From NCBI RefSeq assembly GCF_000003605.2, contig NW_003141807.1, positions 291,580 to 355,579 on the forward strand: 64,000 nucleotides of DNA. The letters are read 5' to 3'. Under the pieces are notes generated by a model, which saw only the letters and a program-made list of their open reading frames with translations, had not been told where the DNA came from and did no database searches. The stretch comes from Saccoglossus kowalevskii (Eukaryota; Hemichordata; Enteropneusta; Harrimaniidae). Position 1 is the stretch's first letter. The number at the start of each line of letters is the position of its first letter. The position numbers were made by a program, and so were the translations under genes. Below, piece by piece: positions 1 through 14,781 of the stretch.

Positions 1-3000
1 CAAAAAAGTAAACATATGACGTCACGGTGCGACGACCTATAGCCGGTCACACGTACCAATATAATGACAAACGTAATACGCCTTTTTGCTTATCCCATTT
101 TGTGGCGGGGGCAGGACTCTCTAGAAGGGTATAAGTCGAAACATCCTTATTTAGATAAGGGAGTCGATAAACAACAACTTCCTTGGACAATCTACTTGGA
201 AAATCAAATTGTCTTCTGGACGAACTTGTAATTATTCAAAAATTAATGACGATTAAAAAATCCATGAATAAAAGAAATATCCAACCAGCGCTAGTCAACG
301 CTGGGATTATTGTTTTTAATTTACTAACAATTAAGTTAATGACTGTCGGTTGCGATTACGCTGTACTTCCCGTTTATTTTTTTTTTATTTTTTAAAAGTT
401 GTCTTTCCATTTATATCATATTATGGTCGCCATATATTTGTATTCTTATATTTTTGTTTATAGTTCGCTTCTGCGAGCCAGGTGACTGCCCTCTAGAGCA
501 ATGCCCAAGTACATTTACTCGTGGGAGGGGGGGGGGTCGGTTTGATTGTCACGTGCATCATCAGGTTACCCAGCGTTATCGGAGAGTTAACGACACAAGA
601 GTCGATTTCCGTTCCAGTGATGTTACGAAATAATATGCCGATACAACCAACAATAAGGAAATGACTGCAGATCGTAGTTGTCACCCAGGTGACCAGTTTT
701 ACGCGCATGCGCAGATCACATACACTCCTACGCACGTCATGGACACTATTTATGGTCAATGCTGTCATATGTTATCAATTATCCCATCAATTGGTTATTT
801 TACTGCTATTTACGTATTTACATTGCTTGCATTAACAGCTATAGTATATTAATAATGATTTCTGTCTCGGTGACAGTTCGACCCCCAAAATGTGGTATTT
901 TCCCGTTGTTGTGGTTTTCGACCCCCCCAACTGTAATCCGTCGTGAAGATGACAATTACAATTAACACTACCTGTCTCACAGCCAACTATTAATAGATCA
1001 CATATTATTGTCATAAATCAGAGATTTGTCTGAAACATCGATTTATATTCGTTCGTCGTATCAAGGGCAAGGCTTACATCACCGTACACGTAATTGTCGC
1101 CGCTCCTCGCCATTTCGCCGGTTTAAGGAAGAGAAATTAACAACCTTACAGAGTTAATCGCAAACCGATAGAGAAATGTGCATATTGTATTAGATAGATT
1201 ACACCGATTACAAGCCGGATAAATAGTTCAGTAGTTATGTCGCAAATCTGTACACAAGTCTGTGACCTTTGACCTTGGGACACCTGTGTGAACAACAATG
1301 ATGGCGTATAAATTCTCAGTCAATTACGTGACGTTGATTTATGGGCTGTGTTTCCTCCCGTGTTTATCATTGGCAACACTGTCATGGTATTAAACGCAAT
1401 AATTTTGCATTCAAATATTCATCCCGTGTGATGGGAAAACCTTTATTTGTAAAGAAGCTGGAGGTGTCTTTCTCAAAATGAAAGGTATATGGATGATGTG
1501 CCATCGAATAGTCCCCCTTCTTTTAAGGTATTCTTTGCTTGTAATGAGTCCTTTGTTTGAGACAATTTGTCGGGTTTTAGGGTCTATATTTTCTTGAATC
1601 AGTATTAATTGGTGGTTGTTGTTGGAAATAGCCCCCAAAATCACAATCGTAATTCAACCTAAGTGGTTCTAATCCTGGCGGGGAAAATGCAATTTAATTA
1701 GGATCTCAGTGTTTGATGATACTGCGCTGCAAGCTGGGTGGCGTTCAACATGTATATTTGACTTTTTATATTTCACGTTTAATAATGTCGAAATATATTG
1801 TCGTATTTTGTCTGCTTGTAAATGGATATGGGTAATGACGTAATGAGGTACTAACGACACGCCCTATCCCCTCTCGTACTACGAACAATTCTGCAACAAC
1901 TTGTCCAACAATGCAACAGTAGACGTATTAATATCAGTGTATGCCATCCAGTAATAGACGGATAGCCATCCTCCAACCAAATTATATCTCTGATGGCACT
2001 GAATGTCACGTAATGGCATGGTGAGATCTAGTCCGACATCACAATGTCACATAGTCGTTATTCATTAAAAAAATGCAACAAATTCAGCATTTAATCGTGC
2101 ACCTGAGCACACAACAAACACAAAAACAAATAAATAAATATCATCAGCAAAGCCCATAGCAACAGAATATTGAAAACAACTTGAAGTCACAACTCAGCCA
2201 AGGAACCGTTCTACAACAACTATGCTTTGGAAGACGAGTAAATGCTAGAAGGTTTCTAAGATCAAAATCAGACGTTTTAAATAAAGGTTAAATGTTAAAT
2301 TGTTGTTTTTACTGATCTGAGATTATAAACACATACATGACGTCACACATACATCGCGGCTTTTCATTCAAAAGAACTTTAGTCATAGCCAAAATCATTC
2401 AAAATATGTGTTTTCTTTGATTTTTTTTATTAATTAAATGATAACAGTGATTATTGTAGATGCAATGCCGCCAAATGATTAACTTAATGAATAACTAATT
2501 AATATTCTGCTAAATTAAAACAGATTTCATTACGCAACATTTATTATTATTATTACCACTGCCGCTTCAAGTTGATTTAACACATGGAAAATATGGTCAA
2601 AACTTGACACTACGACTGAGTTACGTTCTATATAAGTAGTCGGTACGTATAAAAGATGCTACAATACCTCGCTCGACTAAGTACGCGTTTCATGCAACGA
2701 TTGTATGAGAAGAAGTTGTGTCAGTCTGTGTTGCCTCGATAAAGTTTATTTATTATAATTGTCAAAAAATACGCAAGTGTCGGTTATTTCCTACTACTAG
2801 TACGCTGTGATTGCTTTTAATGTCTTGTCACATTGCATTTATTGCCGTCCACTGTACCATTATTGCCTGTGTCATTTTTAACTGTGACATAGTTACCGTG
2901 TATAGGTCAACGATGCGGTCATGTGAGCTTACATCGCATCGTCGCCTCCGTGCTCGACTTGAAAATGCACGTCAACTTGATTACTGTTTGCTATAAATTA

Positions 3001-6000
3001 GTTTTAAGTTAGTAACTGCCTCGTGACAAACACCCCATGGACATGTCTTTGTGTAGTTAATTTTAAGAGATATCGTAAATTAAGAGGTGGTTACTGGCCG
3101 AGTTCATTTTAACAGAGCAAACTCGCTCGTACTCAAATCTATCGAGATAGTATGTAACGATTCCCGTAATACACAAAGGCAAAGCGAAGCTTGGACCACA
3201 ATGTTTTCACCCCTCTCGACATTGTTATTGTGTATATCTATCCCTCCATGATCCCACATAGGGTGTAGCTACATCATGTAGCATGCACCGATTTCTAAAC
3301 TGTATACCACCATGTTTCAGTTACATGTCCGCGATTTTTCGGAAATTGGTTACATATCTGCCCTTAATGTAATTAATTAGAGAATTTGATTTATATAATC
3401 GGTTGTGATTTCACATGTATTCGTTGAATATGGCAGCTTAAAAGGAGGAACTATGTAAAAAAATTGCATCGGCCTTACGCTAGTTCGCCCTCATCGTCGT
3501 TTTTGGAAGACATCTTGACTACTTTCAATTGATGGCGCTATGCTCCACTCTATGCCAGTATCTAAGGGCTGTTTTTACATACGGGCTCTTTCCATGGCCT
3601 AGAACGGAACATATGCATTGTCTGTTTTATTTAGGGGTTGGGACATTTGTTCAACTAACATACATTTCCAATTGGATCATTTAGTTGATTTCGCCGTAAG
3701 GCGTGGTCAAGACGCACATCAGTCCGAATATACCTTAAACGTACTATGGTCACGAGACTTGTTTTTGTCTCCTCTCTCAAAGAGTGCCTCCAACGGACTG
3801 AAGCTAGGTTCCATAATCAAACAATAGAGGGCGACATACCTTCAACATTACGTTTCAGGGGCCATCTGCTAATGGAAAGAAGGTAGGTTTAAACATGGAT
3901 CTATCGCGTGGTTGTTTCATATTCATTCATTCAGATTTTTAACTGCACAAATTGGTTAAAATACGATCGGTATTCACATACAGATTGTTTATCGACAATA
4001 TTTATGATATAAATGTATATTATAGGCAAATACTTGCTTGTCATTAAACTGCTTATCAGAGAGTCCATCATTATAAGTACGTGTAGTTATATGATATTAA
4101 TCCAATGTTATTTGAAATTAACACTTCAGAATTATCGCATGCTAGTTCAAAAAAATTAGGCTACATCCGCGTATATGGTAAACTCTACTCCCGAAATGAG
4201 TATTTACAACTGAAAATGAATTATATGAGACGCGTTGATATAGACAACGATGATGACCAAGATACATATTTAGTAAACTTGATAAAATAGGACACTGATT
4301 CAAAAAATCAACTAAATCGCACTGTGAGGTTGTCACACACACTATTTAGCGAAAAGTACAGGCATTACAAATATGGCAATTTTATTGCTGTTACAAAACT
4401 GGGTGGTTCCGTTCCGTTTCCGTCTGATTATTCTGGTATCATATTTAATAATATATTTTGATATACAACGTATTTTTTTAGAAAATGAAGAGAATTACAT
4501 CGCGTAAAAATCACTTTCTATTTTATTTTAGCGCATGCGTGTCGTGACGTCCACTGCCCTTTAAAATATCGTAATAAGTTTAAGCATGGATTATTAAATA
4601 ATTATTACAACTTTTTCATTTAGTTTAGCATGATACATTTTCAGGAACGGAAACTGAAACGTTGCTATAGATTATGTTCATCTGAGATTGATGTTGATGT
4701 TTTTTAACGTACTAGGCTAATATTACTTTATATTGCAACCTAATATATGCTAATGTATTCCAATATATGTCATTGTTTGTTACTATTGTATCCAAATATA
4801 GACTGCTGGAAGCTAAAATTGCGACCTAAATAAAAGGTGAAGGAAACGTATGTGCGTTGTTTCTTTCCAATATATTAACTGTCATTTTCAAACATTTAAA
4901 ACTGTCATTTAAAAAAAACAAACTTTGTTTGCATCAAATCAGTGTTCTTCTAATATAATAAGTATGATATTGGAGAATAACAACGGGAATATTACTATAC
5001 TGTCATACAATATTCGATTTTTTTCGTGTTAACAAAAGATGTATTTCACACCCAAATCGAACACGTTGCGGCGCTATAAATCCTGATTGTATCACCAACC
5101 CGGTACCAAACAGCTGACGTGGTAACAGTATTGAGCGTTGGTAATTGAAGACAACGCAACAAGAGTAAAATCAGCGAGTACCCGGAACCTCATTACTTGT
5201 CATCATTATTCTAATAGTATTGGATGTGTGAACATTCCATGTGTTTGCCCACAGAGCCATTATTACATGACGTGATCTGTGCATTAAGTGATCGATGACA
5301 TCACTCGTCGCGACTGTTCTCGCTGATTTGCAGTTGATGCATCTATGCGTGCAACGTCGCGCTGATTCGTTATACACCGAATTGAATGCTAGAAATTCGG
5401 TATTTAAGCTCAACCTCGCAAACAAAAGTGACTGTTTTAAGTACTACATTAACTTAAACGTCTTAGTCATTTCACATCTTGTTCGATATTGACCATATAT
5501 AAATATATATTTATTACTATGATAACAAAGTGGGTAACCCTGCTCGAATACAGCAGCAAATTACATAAATATGATAATAATGTATGTGTATGGAAAAAGT
5601 TCATTTTGGTTCGTCTCTAACAAAGGAATATCGACCCACTTTTCAAAGCAGGCGGGGTATTATTATGAAGCGAATACAAATGGTAGAATATTTCTAATGA
5701 CGCCAACTCCAATTACGCAATTTTACAGAACAGTTAAAAAGCAATTTGATTTAGAATAGAGTAGGATAATTTACTAAAACATTTCCAAGCCAACAGCCGC
5801 ATATTGTGTCACATGATTAATGTACATAACCGTTTGTCTCTTCGTACTTCCGCCTATCTGTCCGATAGTGTTTGAAGGTCTCATGCCACTAATTAACCAA
5901 TGCCCAGCAAGAACCAATGAAATTTTTTAAATATTATTTTTCTCAGGTGCTCCCTGTTTGAGGGCGTAATCACCTGGGTCAGAGGTGAGACCAACATGTG

Positions 6001-6767
6001 GTCTTTTGTTTACTACTTAGCGGCTGTGTACCTGTGGGTTTATTCTGTGTGTTAATGGATGTTCTAATCTTGGTGTTTTTCCAGTGATTTCTCTTGGTGC
6101 AATCCAAATACAGTAGGTGTGTCTTGTTTACCTGAGATTTGCAAGAGTTTGAGCTGGCCAACATGTTAGTTTTTTTCATATGGTTGATTACTGGCATGTT
6201 GATTTCCCATTTTTGAGCCATATTTTCAACTTTCTTCGTCATTTTCATATAGCAATCTCGTCGTATGTTAACATTGTCGTCTATGGAAATTCAATTAGTG
6301 GTATGAGCCCTTCAATCCAGTGATTGGAATAAAACATGGACGCAAATCGTTGGGACACACAGGATATGACGTCATTCGAGAGATTGAACAAACTACCCTT
6401 CCTAGGGAGCCCTCTAGTGACATAATGTTGTGTGACGTCAAAATGAAGTAAGTGGTTGAAAGAATTGTCATTCAAATAGACAACCGCGCTTCGTTGTGTA
6501 GCCCTTCATCATTTAGATTATCCTCGGGAGCGGAGCTACATCACAAGACGTTCCACGTTGCTAAGACGCGCACCACTGTGCCATGTATTTCCATGGGCTC
6601 TGAGCGCGCTGCTGAGGAACGCGGAACGCCGAGCAAAGAGCCGGTGAAAATTCGAGAAAACAACAAGAACTCAACTTTGAAGTAATCCTGAACAAATTTA
6701 TATGCGTTACACACGCAGGGGTGCGGTGAAAATTCCCGGATGTCCGCCCCCGTGAATAGTACGCCTC
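1..6767. other. No recognisable gene; AT-rich non-coding DNA
   Basis: I see no domain-bearing reading frame, convincing exon or RNA gene here. The open frames are short, biased in composition and about as long as chance allows in AT-rich DNA. A run of ten G lies at 527-536. The stretch 6480-6670 is richer in GC and CpG than its surroundings and might be a regulatory patch, but no gene could be attached to it. Confidence 0.5.
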
Positions 6768-6884
6768 ACAAACGCTGGTCGTCGCGGCGCGTCCTGTACG
6801 ATATGACACTCATAGCGCCGTATACAACGCGTGTAAAATACATTGTTTGTTTACATGTAGTTCGCGACGGCTCCCACCCTTTAA
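6768..6884 (+). mobile_element. MITE family 1, copy with altered ends
   Basis: The interior matches the 133-bp elements at 10358 and 12449, including the shared core GATATG...CTCATAGCG...GTATACA and GTGTAAAATACATTGTTT. The left end lacks a recognisable TTAAAG and starts within the GGTCGTCGCGGCGCG part of the terminal repeat. The right end is CCACCCTTTAA, like the rearranged terminus of the 12449 copy, and the segment normally between TTACATG and the right terminal repeat is missing. It is non-coding and non-autonomous, probably an old copy. Confidence 0.75.
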
Positions 6885-9800
6885 ATTTTATTGACGACGA
6901 CTAAATATCAAATCCATTTCGACGATACCTCACCCATTTACATCACAGAAGAGTTTGTCAACGTGACAACCCTATACTATCCGTTTTAACTTGAATCCAA
7001 CCATCAGAGAATCCCAAATGTATTGTGTTGTTCCGTTGTCTTTTGGTGATATTGGGATTTTTATTAATTCACAATTTCCTCCGCGACTTTGGTGGCCAAT
7101 ACAAAAATGAGATGCTATTAGTTGTCTGAGTATGGTTCGTAAAGTCGTACTTACATGCCCTTAATTGTCCATTTTAATATGGCTTCATTTAACAAGGCAC
7201 CGTGCACTCTACCCCGCAGTGCTAAAACAATCAGTAACAAAATGACGTCTCTATGTTCCCAAATTCTACTTCCAGAGCAAAATCATGAAATTTAAATCCC
7301 ATATGTGTCTGTTCTGTTCAAACTGTGCGAAAATGTCGTTTTATTTATTTTCATCATTTTTATTTCAGCATTCCATCGTTCATTTTTCTACTGATTGACT
7401 TGTTTGTTATTGGTTGAATCGCTATCAAAGTGTTTTGATTACAGATTAAACTTTACTCGCAGTTCACGAAACAGTATGAGCGGCCGCAAAGGTTAAACTT
7501 ATACCATTTGAAGGTTAATGATTTTAATATTGCGATGCGTTGGATAGTATTGCCGACACTGAAATCTATATATTACGCAATAAAATACGCATGCGCGTTA
7601 GATTTATAATACAAACCAGTAAGTCGAAGCACATGCGCAAACTATTAATATTATTATTCATTAAACGATATCGAATACAAATAATGAAACGCCAAAATTT
7701 ATACCCTTTCGGCTTTTAATATCGCAAAGAATATAATATAAAATATATTGGGGTCTGATAGTCCAAATTATTGTGAAATAAACAAATTAATATTGAGTAT
7801 CTTGTCAGTGACTTCACTTTCTAGATATGATCAGCGCACGTGATATCGTGAGACAGCTATGTAACAAAATGGCGGCGACAGGCTCGCACTGGCGTAAACA
7901 TCGTCCTCATAGTACCGTTCCATTGACATCATTTCGTTTTGAGAATTTTGAGAAGGGGGGCTATGAATAGAAATACGCCACGTGCCACATTCTGTAACTG
8001 TGGCATCGCGAGTACGAAATACGTAAATTTGAAGAAAAAAAAACAACATTTCAATTTAGCTTGAGATACTTAATAAGGACACCACGATCTTTGTCTCTAT
8101 GGAAACTAGCATTCTGTTACCATGACAGGATCTGGTCCGAGGCTCAATTGAAGTATCAAACCTCAACGAGATGTGATTAATGTTCATCATTAGCAACATC
8201 TCTGGCATAAATATTTAGCAATGCAATTATAGAATTATATTATTATTGTCAGAACCGGAAGTGACGCCGGACGTAGCAGGTGATGAATTCTGTCAACTAA
8301 TCTATCACTGTTGAAATTCGATTTCCTTCCTACATCCGGGCTTTTCTCTATAGTTCATGCTTTTGCTATTTGTATTTTCAGCATATTTGGATAAGCTTTG
8401 TGCGACGCCAATGTAATGGCCGCCTGAAACAAACCGACATGTATCTATGCTCTTATCTACAGAGACGACAGGAGCCAACAATCTCTCATTAACATGAACA
8501 AGGGAATCCTCGTCTTTCCATACGACGTTCATTCCAAATAATATACTAACTGTGAGCGTCGAATACAGGGAAAATGTTACCATCTTTCGAGAGGAATGCA
8601 TGCAGTCGTTGAAATGCGCCACCAACAATATTTCTACGCGTGTAGATATCATCCGATTGCAGGGTTCACAGTACAGTTGCAGAGAAACGCGTCGATCTTC
8701 TGCCCATGATTCGAAAAAAAGCTTTCAGTGCTTTAATCGATTCTTTAAACCCAAAGTGAGATGTCTAGTCGCGAAAGCTTAACATCGAGCGTGAACAATT
8801 TACCAAGTTTACACGTGACCGCTCGAAACGCACTTCCTCGTCGCTGTCGAGCTTTTCTTTTGTTCGACGTTTGATGAGAATAGTTGACAATGACGATGAA
8901 AAGGAATCACGGTGAATTATTAAGTACGCCCCACGAAGACCAATAAACCGTTGATAGCGGGAGATGATAGCGAGGGAAACTATTATGCGTGGGATGGTTC
9001 CACCACGAGCAACTGAACAATAGAGACCCTGACAATAAATGTTTACGAGCACTATATTTTTAATATTTCCCTTCAGTGAAAAAAAATCTCCTCGCATTTG
9101 TAATATCTGATGTAAATGTATTAAATAAACTTTCGCATCACACTTGGGAGTCATTATTTTTACGAGACTTGCTAATCGGTAATCATGAAATAAATATTTT
9201 CCCACACGATGTATGGAAGCGGGATAGTTGCTGTAAATACTGAGAATCCAAACTCAGTTCTTGATAACTGTTTGTTAAAAACACGCTGAACATACTAAGT
9301 ACATGTTTTTTAAACCACTTCATTTTGAATACCTACCGAGAGCGTATTGAAGAAACAGAACAATTGCGAGTCATTGTCGGTGATGACACTATTATTTTGC
9401 TCTATTCACGTAAATCCAGTTGATCAGTTGAAGAAATTAACGCATTATCTGGGGATAAAAAATATGTGTTTCCAAATTACGGCTGCAATTGAACTCCTCG
9501 CTTAATACTGAGTGGCATCGTTAAGGATTTATGTCGAATGAAATGACAATAACAATGATGCAGGTAATTAAATCAGTTTCACAGTTAACAAACCAAACCA
9601 CCTATGACCCATCTTAATTGAACATCCATAGCTACGAGGTCATATTTAAAGGCTCAATATATGTAATTATATCATTTGTTTTATACACTGTTGTCTTTAT
9701 TGTCTTTCACTCTGTACAGAATGTCAAGATCATAAATTCGAAACTTGTTGTAGACTCTTCTTTTGATTGCTTCAATTAATGATACTCTCTCTTCGCAAAT

Positions 9801-10357
9801 AATTGGGACACAACCAATCAATCATGCGACCTGTAATAACGGGCTTCGAGTTTATGACATTTGCCCGGAGGTCAACTTTAGAGGTTACATTAAGCACGTT
9901 ATTAAAGGATTGTGAAATTGTTAATCAGACGCGAGATTATTTTACGATTATAAAATCTGTCGTTTTTTCTCCTTCATAATCGCAGTAATTGGTAAATTTG
10001 CATACTGTATATCAGTAATTGATAAGTTTGATATTGAATGCGATTATAATACTCAAGTATATTATTTAGGTGATTAATCATATTATTAATACCTACGTGG
10101 TTCTCAATAATTATATTAATAAAATAGTTATAGAGTGGTTATTTTATTGTATATTGATATAACACAATAGTTCGCGATATTTACAGGCTGACCGAAAAGT
10201 TTTGCAGTGTACAAAACAGTACGAAATCAACTAAATGGTAAGTGTTTGTGCCGTTTATATATTCCCTAAAAATTCGAGCCAAACTGTATAAAATACATAT
10301 TACTAGTAATTCGTTAAAGGGGCAACGACCAAACATTGCACTACGGCATTGTGGGAC
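6885..10357. other. No recognisable gene
   Basis: AT-rich DNA without identifiable coding exons. Two minus-strand open frames (9205-8765 and 8652-8305) are the longest here but match no family I know, and they were not called. CpG-containing patches occur near 8660-8860. Confidence 0.45.
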
Positions 10358-10490
10358 TTAAAGGGCGGCAGTCGTCGTGCCGCGTCCTGTTCGATATGGG
10401 ACTCATAGCGACGTATACAACGCGTGTAAAATACATTGTTTATTTACATGAAATTCGAACACGCGCTGTGCGACGACCACCGCGCTTTAA
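10358..10490 (+). mobile_element. MITE family 1, complete 133-bp copy
   Basis: The element runs TTAA to TTAA. Its left end is TTAAAGGGCGGCAGTCGTCG. The reverse complement of its right end is TTAAAGCGCGGTGGTCGTCG, so the terminal inverted repeats are about 20 bp and imperfect. It encodes nothing. About nine mismatches and no gaps separate it from the inverted copy at 12449-12581, as counted by eye. The TTAA at both ends is what piggyBac-type target duplication would leave, but the TIR does not begin with the usual CCC, so the superfamily is uncertain. Confidence 0.88.
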
Positions 10491-12448
10491 CTGACTGCCT
10501 GCATTGAGAGTAACACGGTTTGTTACTGATTCCGAATTTCATCAAAACGAATAATAAATTATGCACGAACACGACCCAGAGAGACGACTCTGCTTTAGTT
10601 CCCTAAATCGCTCCAAATTTTCATGTCATGACGCAACGTTTCGATGAGCATATTCCCTGCTTTGTCGGCAGATCAAAATGGCCGCCGCCACAACGAGCAC
10701 TTTCTAATCGAACTCTCTGTGAGTATTGCTTCTCTCCCTATACAACAAGTATGATCCAATTCATTAGTTAGTTAAATAGTCGATACGCGTATGGAGGGTA
10801 GGATCCAAATCCCTTGGGCGGATAGTGATGATACTTACGCAGTCGAATACTACCATCTTTTTTGAGGATGTCGGCTCATTGGGGGAATCCAAAATCGATA
10901 TTCGACAGTTTTTTACCCATCAACACCCGGTCGATACAATACAATAAAGTAACATTTTATCTTCCCTAGGGGTGTCCCATTCACGTGTTCGCCCGTAGTT
11001 TGCTACTATACAAGTCGCCTCTTGTTGACAATGTGCACACAGTCACACGGAATAGGATGACACCAAACGACTAGTTATTTGGTTGTCTACAACTTTGCGG
11101 GAATTTTTCAGATATATTCCGAAAGGGAAACGACTAAGTAGCGAACAGTACAAGATAAAGTGGAATGATTTCCACAATGGCCTTTGCGGAAAAACAAAAC
11201 ATCTCGGGTCTTCAAAGAACACAAATTCTCGGAATCTTTGTTTACGGCACAATAACAAGTGACGCACTGTGCGGCTAAATAAAACTACATATATATAAAG
11301 TCGCCTGATTTTGTTTGATTAAAGTCCTTTTTTTGATGACAATCCCGTCCTTTTTAATAATTAATTATTTCCAATAACCTAGTGGACTTCCTGTAGGTGC
11401 AGATGTTTTTATTGTATCTATGTGCGCAATGATATCCGCCGATTTCCATTAGACATGCTTCGAGCCACTGACTCTATGACCAGAAAGTTGCCCGATAATT
11501 TCATATGATTTTACGAATATATAACTTGATCGCCAAGACGAAATTATCACGAAGGTTTTCTGAGGGGGGAATATTAAATTTTAGGTTCCAACGCATGTTA
11601 TCATAAACAATGAATAATTACGGGGATAACTTCTCAAATATATCCCTCTAAGAGTCTACAGAAAGCTAAACAGTGAGAATTGTAGTTAAAATACGAGTGT
11701 CACTCAATTTCCAGCAGGGTACACATTTCCTGGTTATTAACAATATGAGTCGTTAGTACCACAGGAAGTAGATTCTATCGTGCAATTTCATGACAATTTC
11801 GGGCAGCCTTTATGGCATGTATTCGCTATGTATACATTTAAATGAATATGGTTATGAGACTAGAGTACTTCCTTAGTGTCTCCCTGGCTCTTCCTGGTTT
11901 TAATCTATTCTGTCTAGGCGCTACACTTGCAGCTTGTCATTTTCTAAACCGCTCTTCTGTTCGAAACATGGAAAAGGCTATAAATTTCGGTGGCATGTAT
12001 AGTCGCATTGACGCCGTTGAATTGTAATGTGTGGATGACCGATGATCAAAGAAACTGTTTCTATACGAAGCTGAGGCCCGGGGCAGGTGAACGTGAAAGA
12101 TTTAGTTATGTACATAATGACATATGTGTATCACGTCGTGTGCATAATCCAAGCAGCGATATTTTTCATTTATTCTAAAAATATATATAATTATCTAAAT
12201 AATTTGAAGAATTAATGAACATTCTGTGTTCAAATATTTGTTCTTGTTCATTTCATTTTTAGTAAATATGGGAAGACGGATTTTGTATCGGGTATTTCGT
12301 CTTGAAATTTTCATAATTCGCCCGTCGGACGGCGTTTACGTTTAGGAAGTGTACATTTACTGGATTCCTGATGATGTATCGAATACAGTTTAACTGCACA
12401 TAATAAGACTACACCGTGCTTAATATCATTAAGGGGTGGACGTGTCTA
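10491..12448. other. No recognisable gene
   Basis: Spacer between two family-1 MITE copies. Open frames are short and unlike known proteins, and I see no RNA gene or repeat of note. Confidence 0.45.
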
Positions 12449-12581
12449 TTAAAGCGCGGTGGTCGTCGCGCAGTGTGTGTTCGAATTTCATGTAAATAAA
12501 CAATGTATTTTACACGCGCTGTATACGTCGCTATGAGTCCCATATCGAACAAGACGCGGCGCGACGCCTTCCACCCTTTAA
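12449..12581 (-). mobile_element. MITE family 1, complete 133-bp copy, inverted
   Basis: It has the same length and sequence as the copy at 10358-10490 but lies in the opposite orientation. It starts TTAAAGCGCGGTGGTCGTCG and ends CCACCCTTTAA. The right flank repeats CTATTAA in tandem, and CTATTAA also abuts the left TTAA, so part of the flank may derive from target duplication or slippage. It is non-coding and probably among the younger insertions here, given its closeness to its partner copy. Confidence 0.88.
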
Positions 12582-14781
12582 CTATTAACTATTAACACAT
12601 TTTATTTTTTAAAAGCATTACAAATACTTGTTGATGTGCTGAGTGGAAGGTTACATCAAATAAATAACAAAACACAAAAATCGGGCTGTCATTTTGTATT
12701 GTACTAAAAATGAGCATAATTCAAAAACTAGTTTTTATTTTTTCATCATAATTCAAAAAAGCCAATCACAAAGAACTTGATAATTTACCGTAGGTTCAGG
12801 AATTTTGGTCCCAAAGAATGCTACCCGCATCCATTAGGCGATTGAAAAGTTGTACTTTGATCTCTGACATAAATTATTTAAATCACCACTTAAAGATCAT
12901 GTCCACATTCCAAGATGCGACATTGGTACCCAAAGAAATTCACAATGATTGCAATAATTAGACGTACTTTAATGTTAATAATTATAACTTGTTGTTCATA
13001 GACACACTATTCCAAAATTCACATTTCGTTAATTTATTTTAACTTTTTGGTGATAAGTCAATATTTTTGTTTGGCATCACCGTAATGATTCAGATATGTA
13101 TGAATTAAAAACAAAAACAAAAACGAATGGCAATAATAAAACTGAATAAATAATAATAAATAATAAACTGAACAACTGTATTGGACTATAATTTTCAATT
13201 ATTTGTTATTCAAAAATATTTAGATGATTTATTTCAGAAAATTAGTATTGAAGCTTATAATGGTCAATTATAAATCTCCGATGAACTTAGTCGCACTATT
13301 TTGATTATACAGTTGTCGTGTCGCTTGTGGTCGTATTTCACGTAATTTATTTGACATGCGGCGTTTGCTTGTGACTTGTCGAAAATGATATGGCTCTTTG
13401 AGAGCCTCGTTGCGAATATATGTAAACGACAAGAACATGCAGAAAATAGAAATCACAAATCGTTATGATGGACTAAAACTGAGTAATCTGTTTTTTTAGT
13501 AGTATATTTCAAATGGTTTTACTCTCAATTGGACTGAAACAATCACTATCGCAAACTATCCCCATGGACCACGTAACGTTTAGTTCACTGATGCGCATGT
13601 GCAGAGCCCGGGCCTTTGTCTTTCATTCATGCATATTTGTTTTGATTTTCAGAATCCCAAACCGCGCGTTAATAAATTTATGTTCAAATATGAATTGATC
13701 CAATTTTTATTCGTTTGACAATTCACTCTTCTTTATCTTTATCTTTTGAATATTTTATTTGGTATATAGCGACAAAACTGAGTTTATAATTTGTGTTCGT
13801 TTTCGATGAACATACAACAAGAGTCGACTACCACAACAACTAAGTTAGTAAGTAACTGTAAGAGTCAAAGTTACGCTGTCACCATACAATGGACGCGTGA
13901 CATGCGACAAAACGTAATGATATAAATTTAACCCATTGATTCAATCACGTGACATTACATCCGACATTTGTGACAATGATGAATTTTACTAGAAACCAGA
14001 GCTGGGAGTTTACATTCACCGTAGATGTGTGTCTTTCCTTCAGCCCGAAATGACATAGATCGAGGACAAAACTGAGAATTGCGTCTTCCGATCTATGAAT
14101 ACGTAGCGTTTTCCTGGTAGGTATCGCACCCTTTCGAGTACACTAACAGGAATTAACGGACATTTTTGAAATCGCGGTCTGGTGAAAGTCGTGGTTTATC
14201 AGCAAACATAGGCGAACTCGGCCTGTAAGATATGTCGGATGCTGAGAGCCTGGGTCAACACATTGTAACAGTAAATACCTTTGAGATGAAAATAAATTAG
14301 AACAAGCAGTACATAATGAAACCAATTGTTTTGCAAAAAATAATTCATAAATCGTTAATTCATTACAACTTCACGATAAACAGAAAAAAAACACAAATAT
14401 TTATAAATAGTGAAGTGGAATCAAACTCACCACCTGGGACATGCGAAAACAACCTTGCAATGAAAAAAATTCTCCGCTCACTCAACTTATTAACAGTCTT
14501 CTCCAAGTAAACGGGTAATGTTCAAAACAAATAATCTGGCAAGCGAGGAATATTTCGAACAAAAACGTACTTTTCTAGTAAATGCTGACAAAAGACGGAC
14601 GCTATTAAACGAAAACTGTTCCCTATCGAAGGTTAGTAGACTATTAGAATAATAGAGAAGAGATAAAAAATTTAAAGTAGTATATTGTAAATAATCCCCC
14701 GCCTTTGAATTACGAATGAATTAGAGGCATAAATGGATCGTTCTAACGCTTCGTCATGACTAACAGGAGATGCTGAATTGT
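12582..14781. other. No recognisable gene
   Basis: AT-rich DNA, with AATAAATAATAATA low-complexity sequence around 13130-13170. No coding exon, RNA gene or element identified. Confidence 0.45.

Noticed and set aside
5979-6248. 89-residue Lys/Asn/Thr-rich minus-strand open frame
   Set aside because: No domain or retroelement motif could be recognised.
8305-8652. 115-residue minus-strand open frame with a hydrophobic stretch after an internal Met (8583)
   Set aside because: The stretch could be a signal anchor, but there is no homology and no splice or promoter support.
8765-9205. 146-residue minus-strand open frame
   Set aside because: It has no recognisable domain, and its length is within what chance gives in 64 kb of AT-rich DNA. 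Expression data would be needed.
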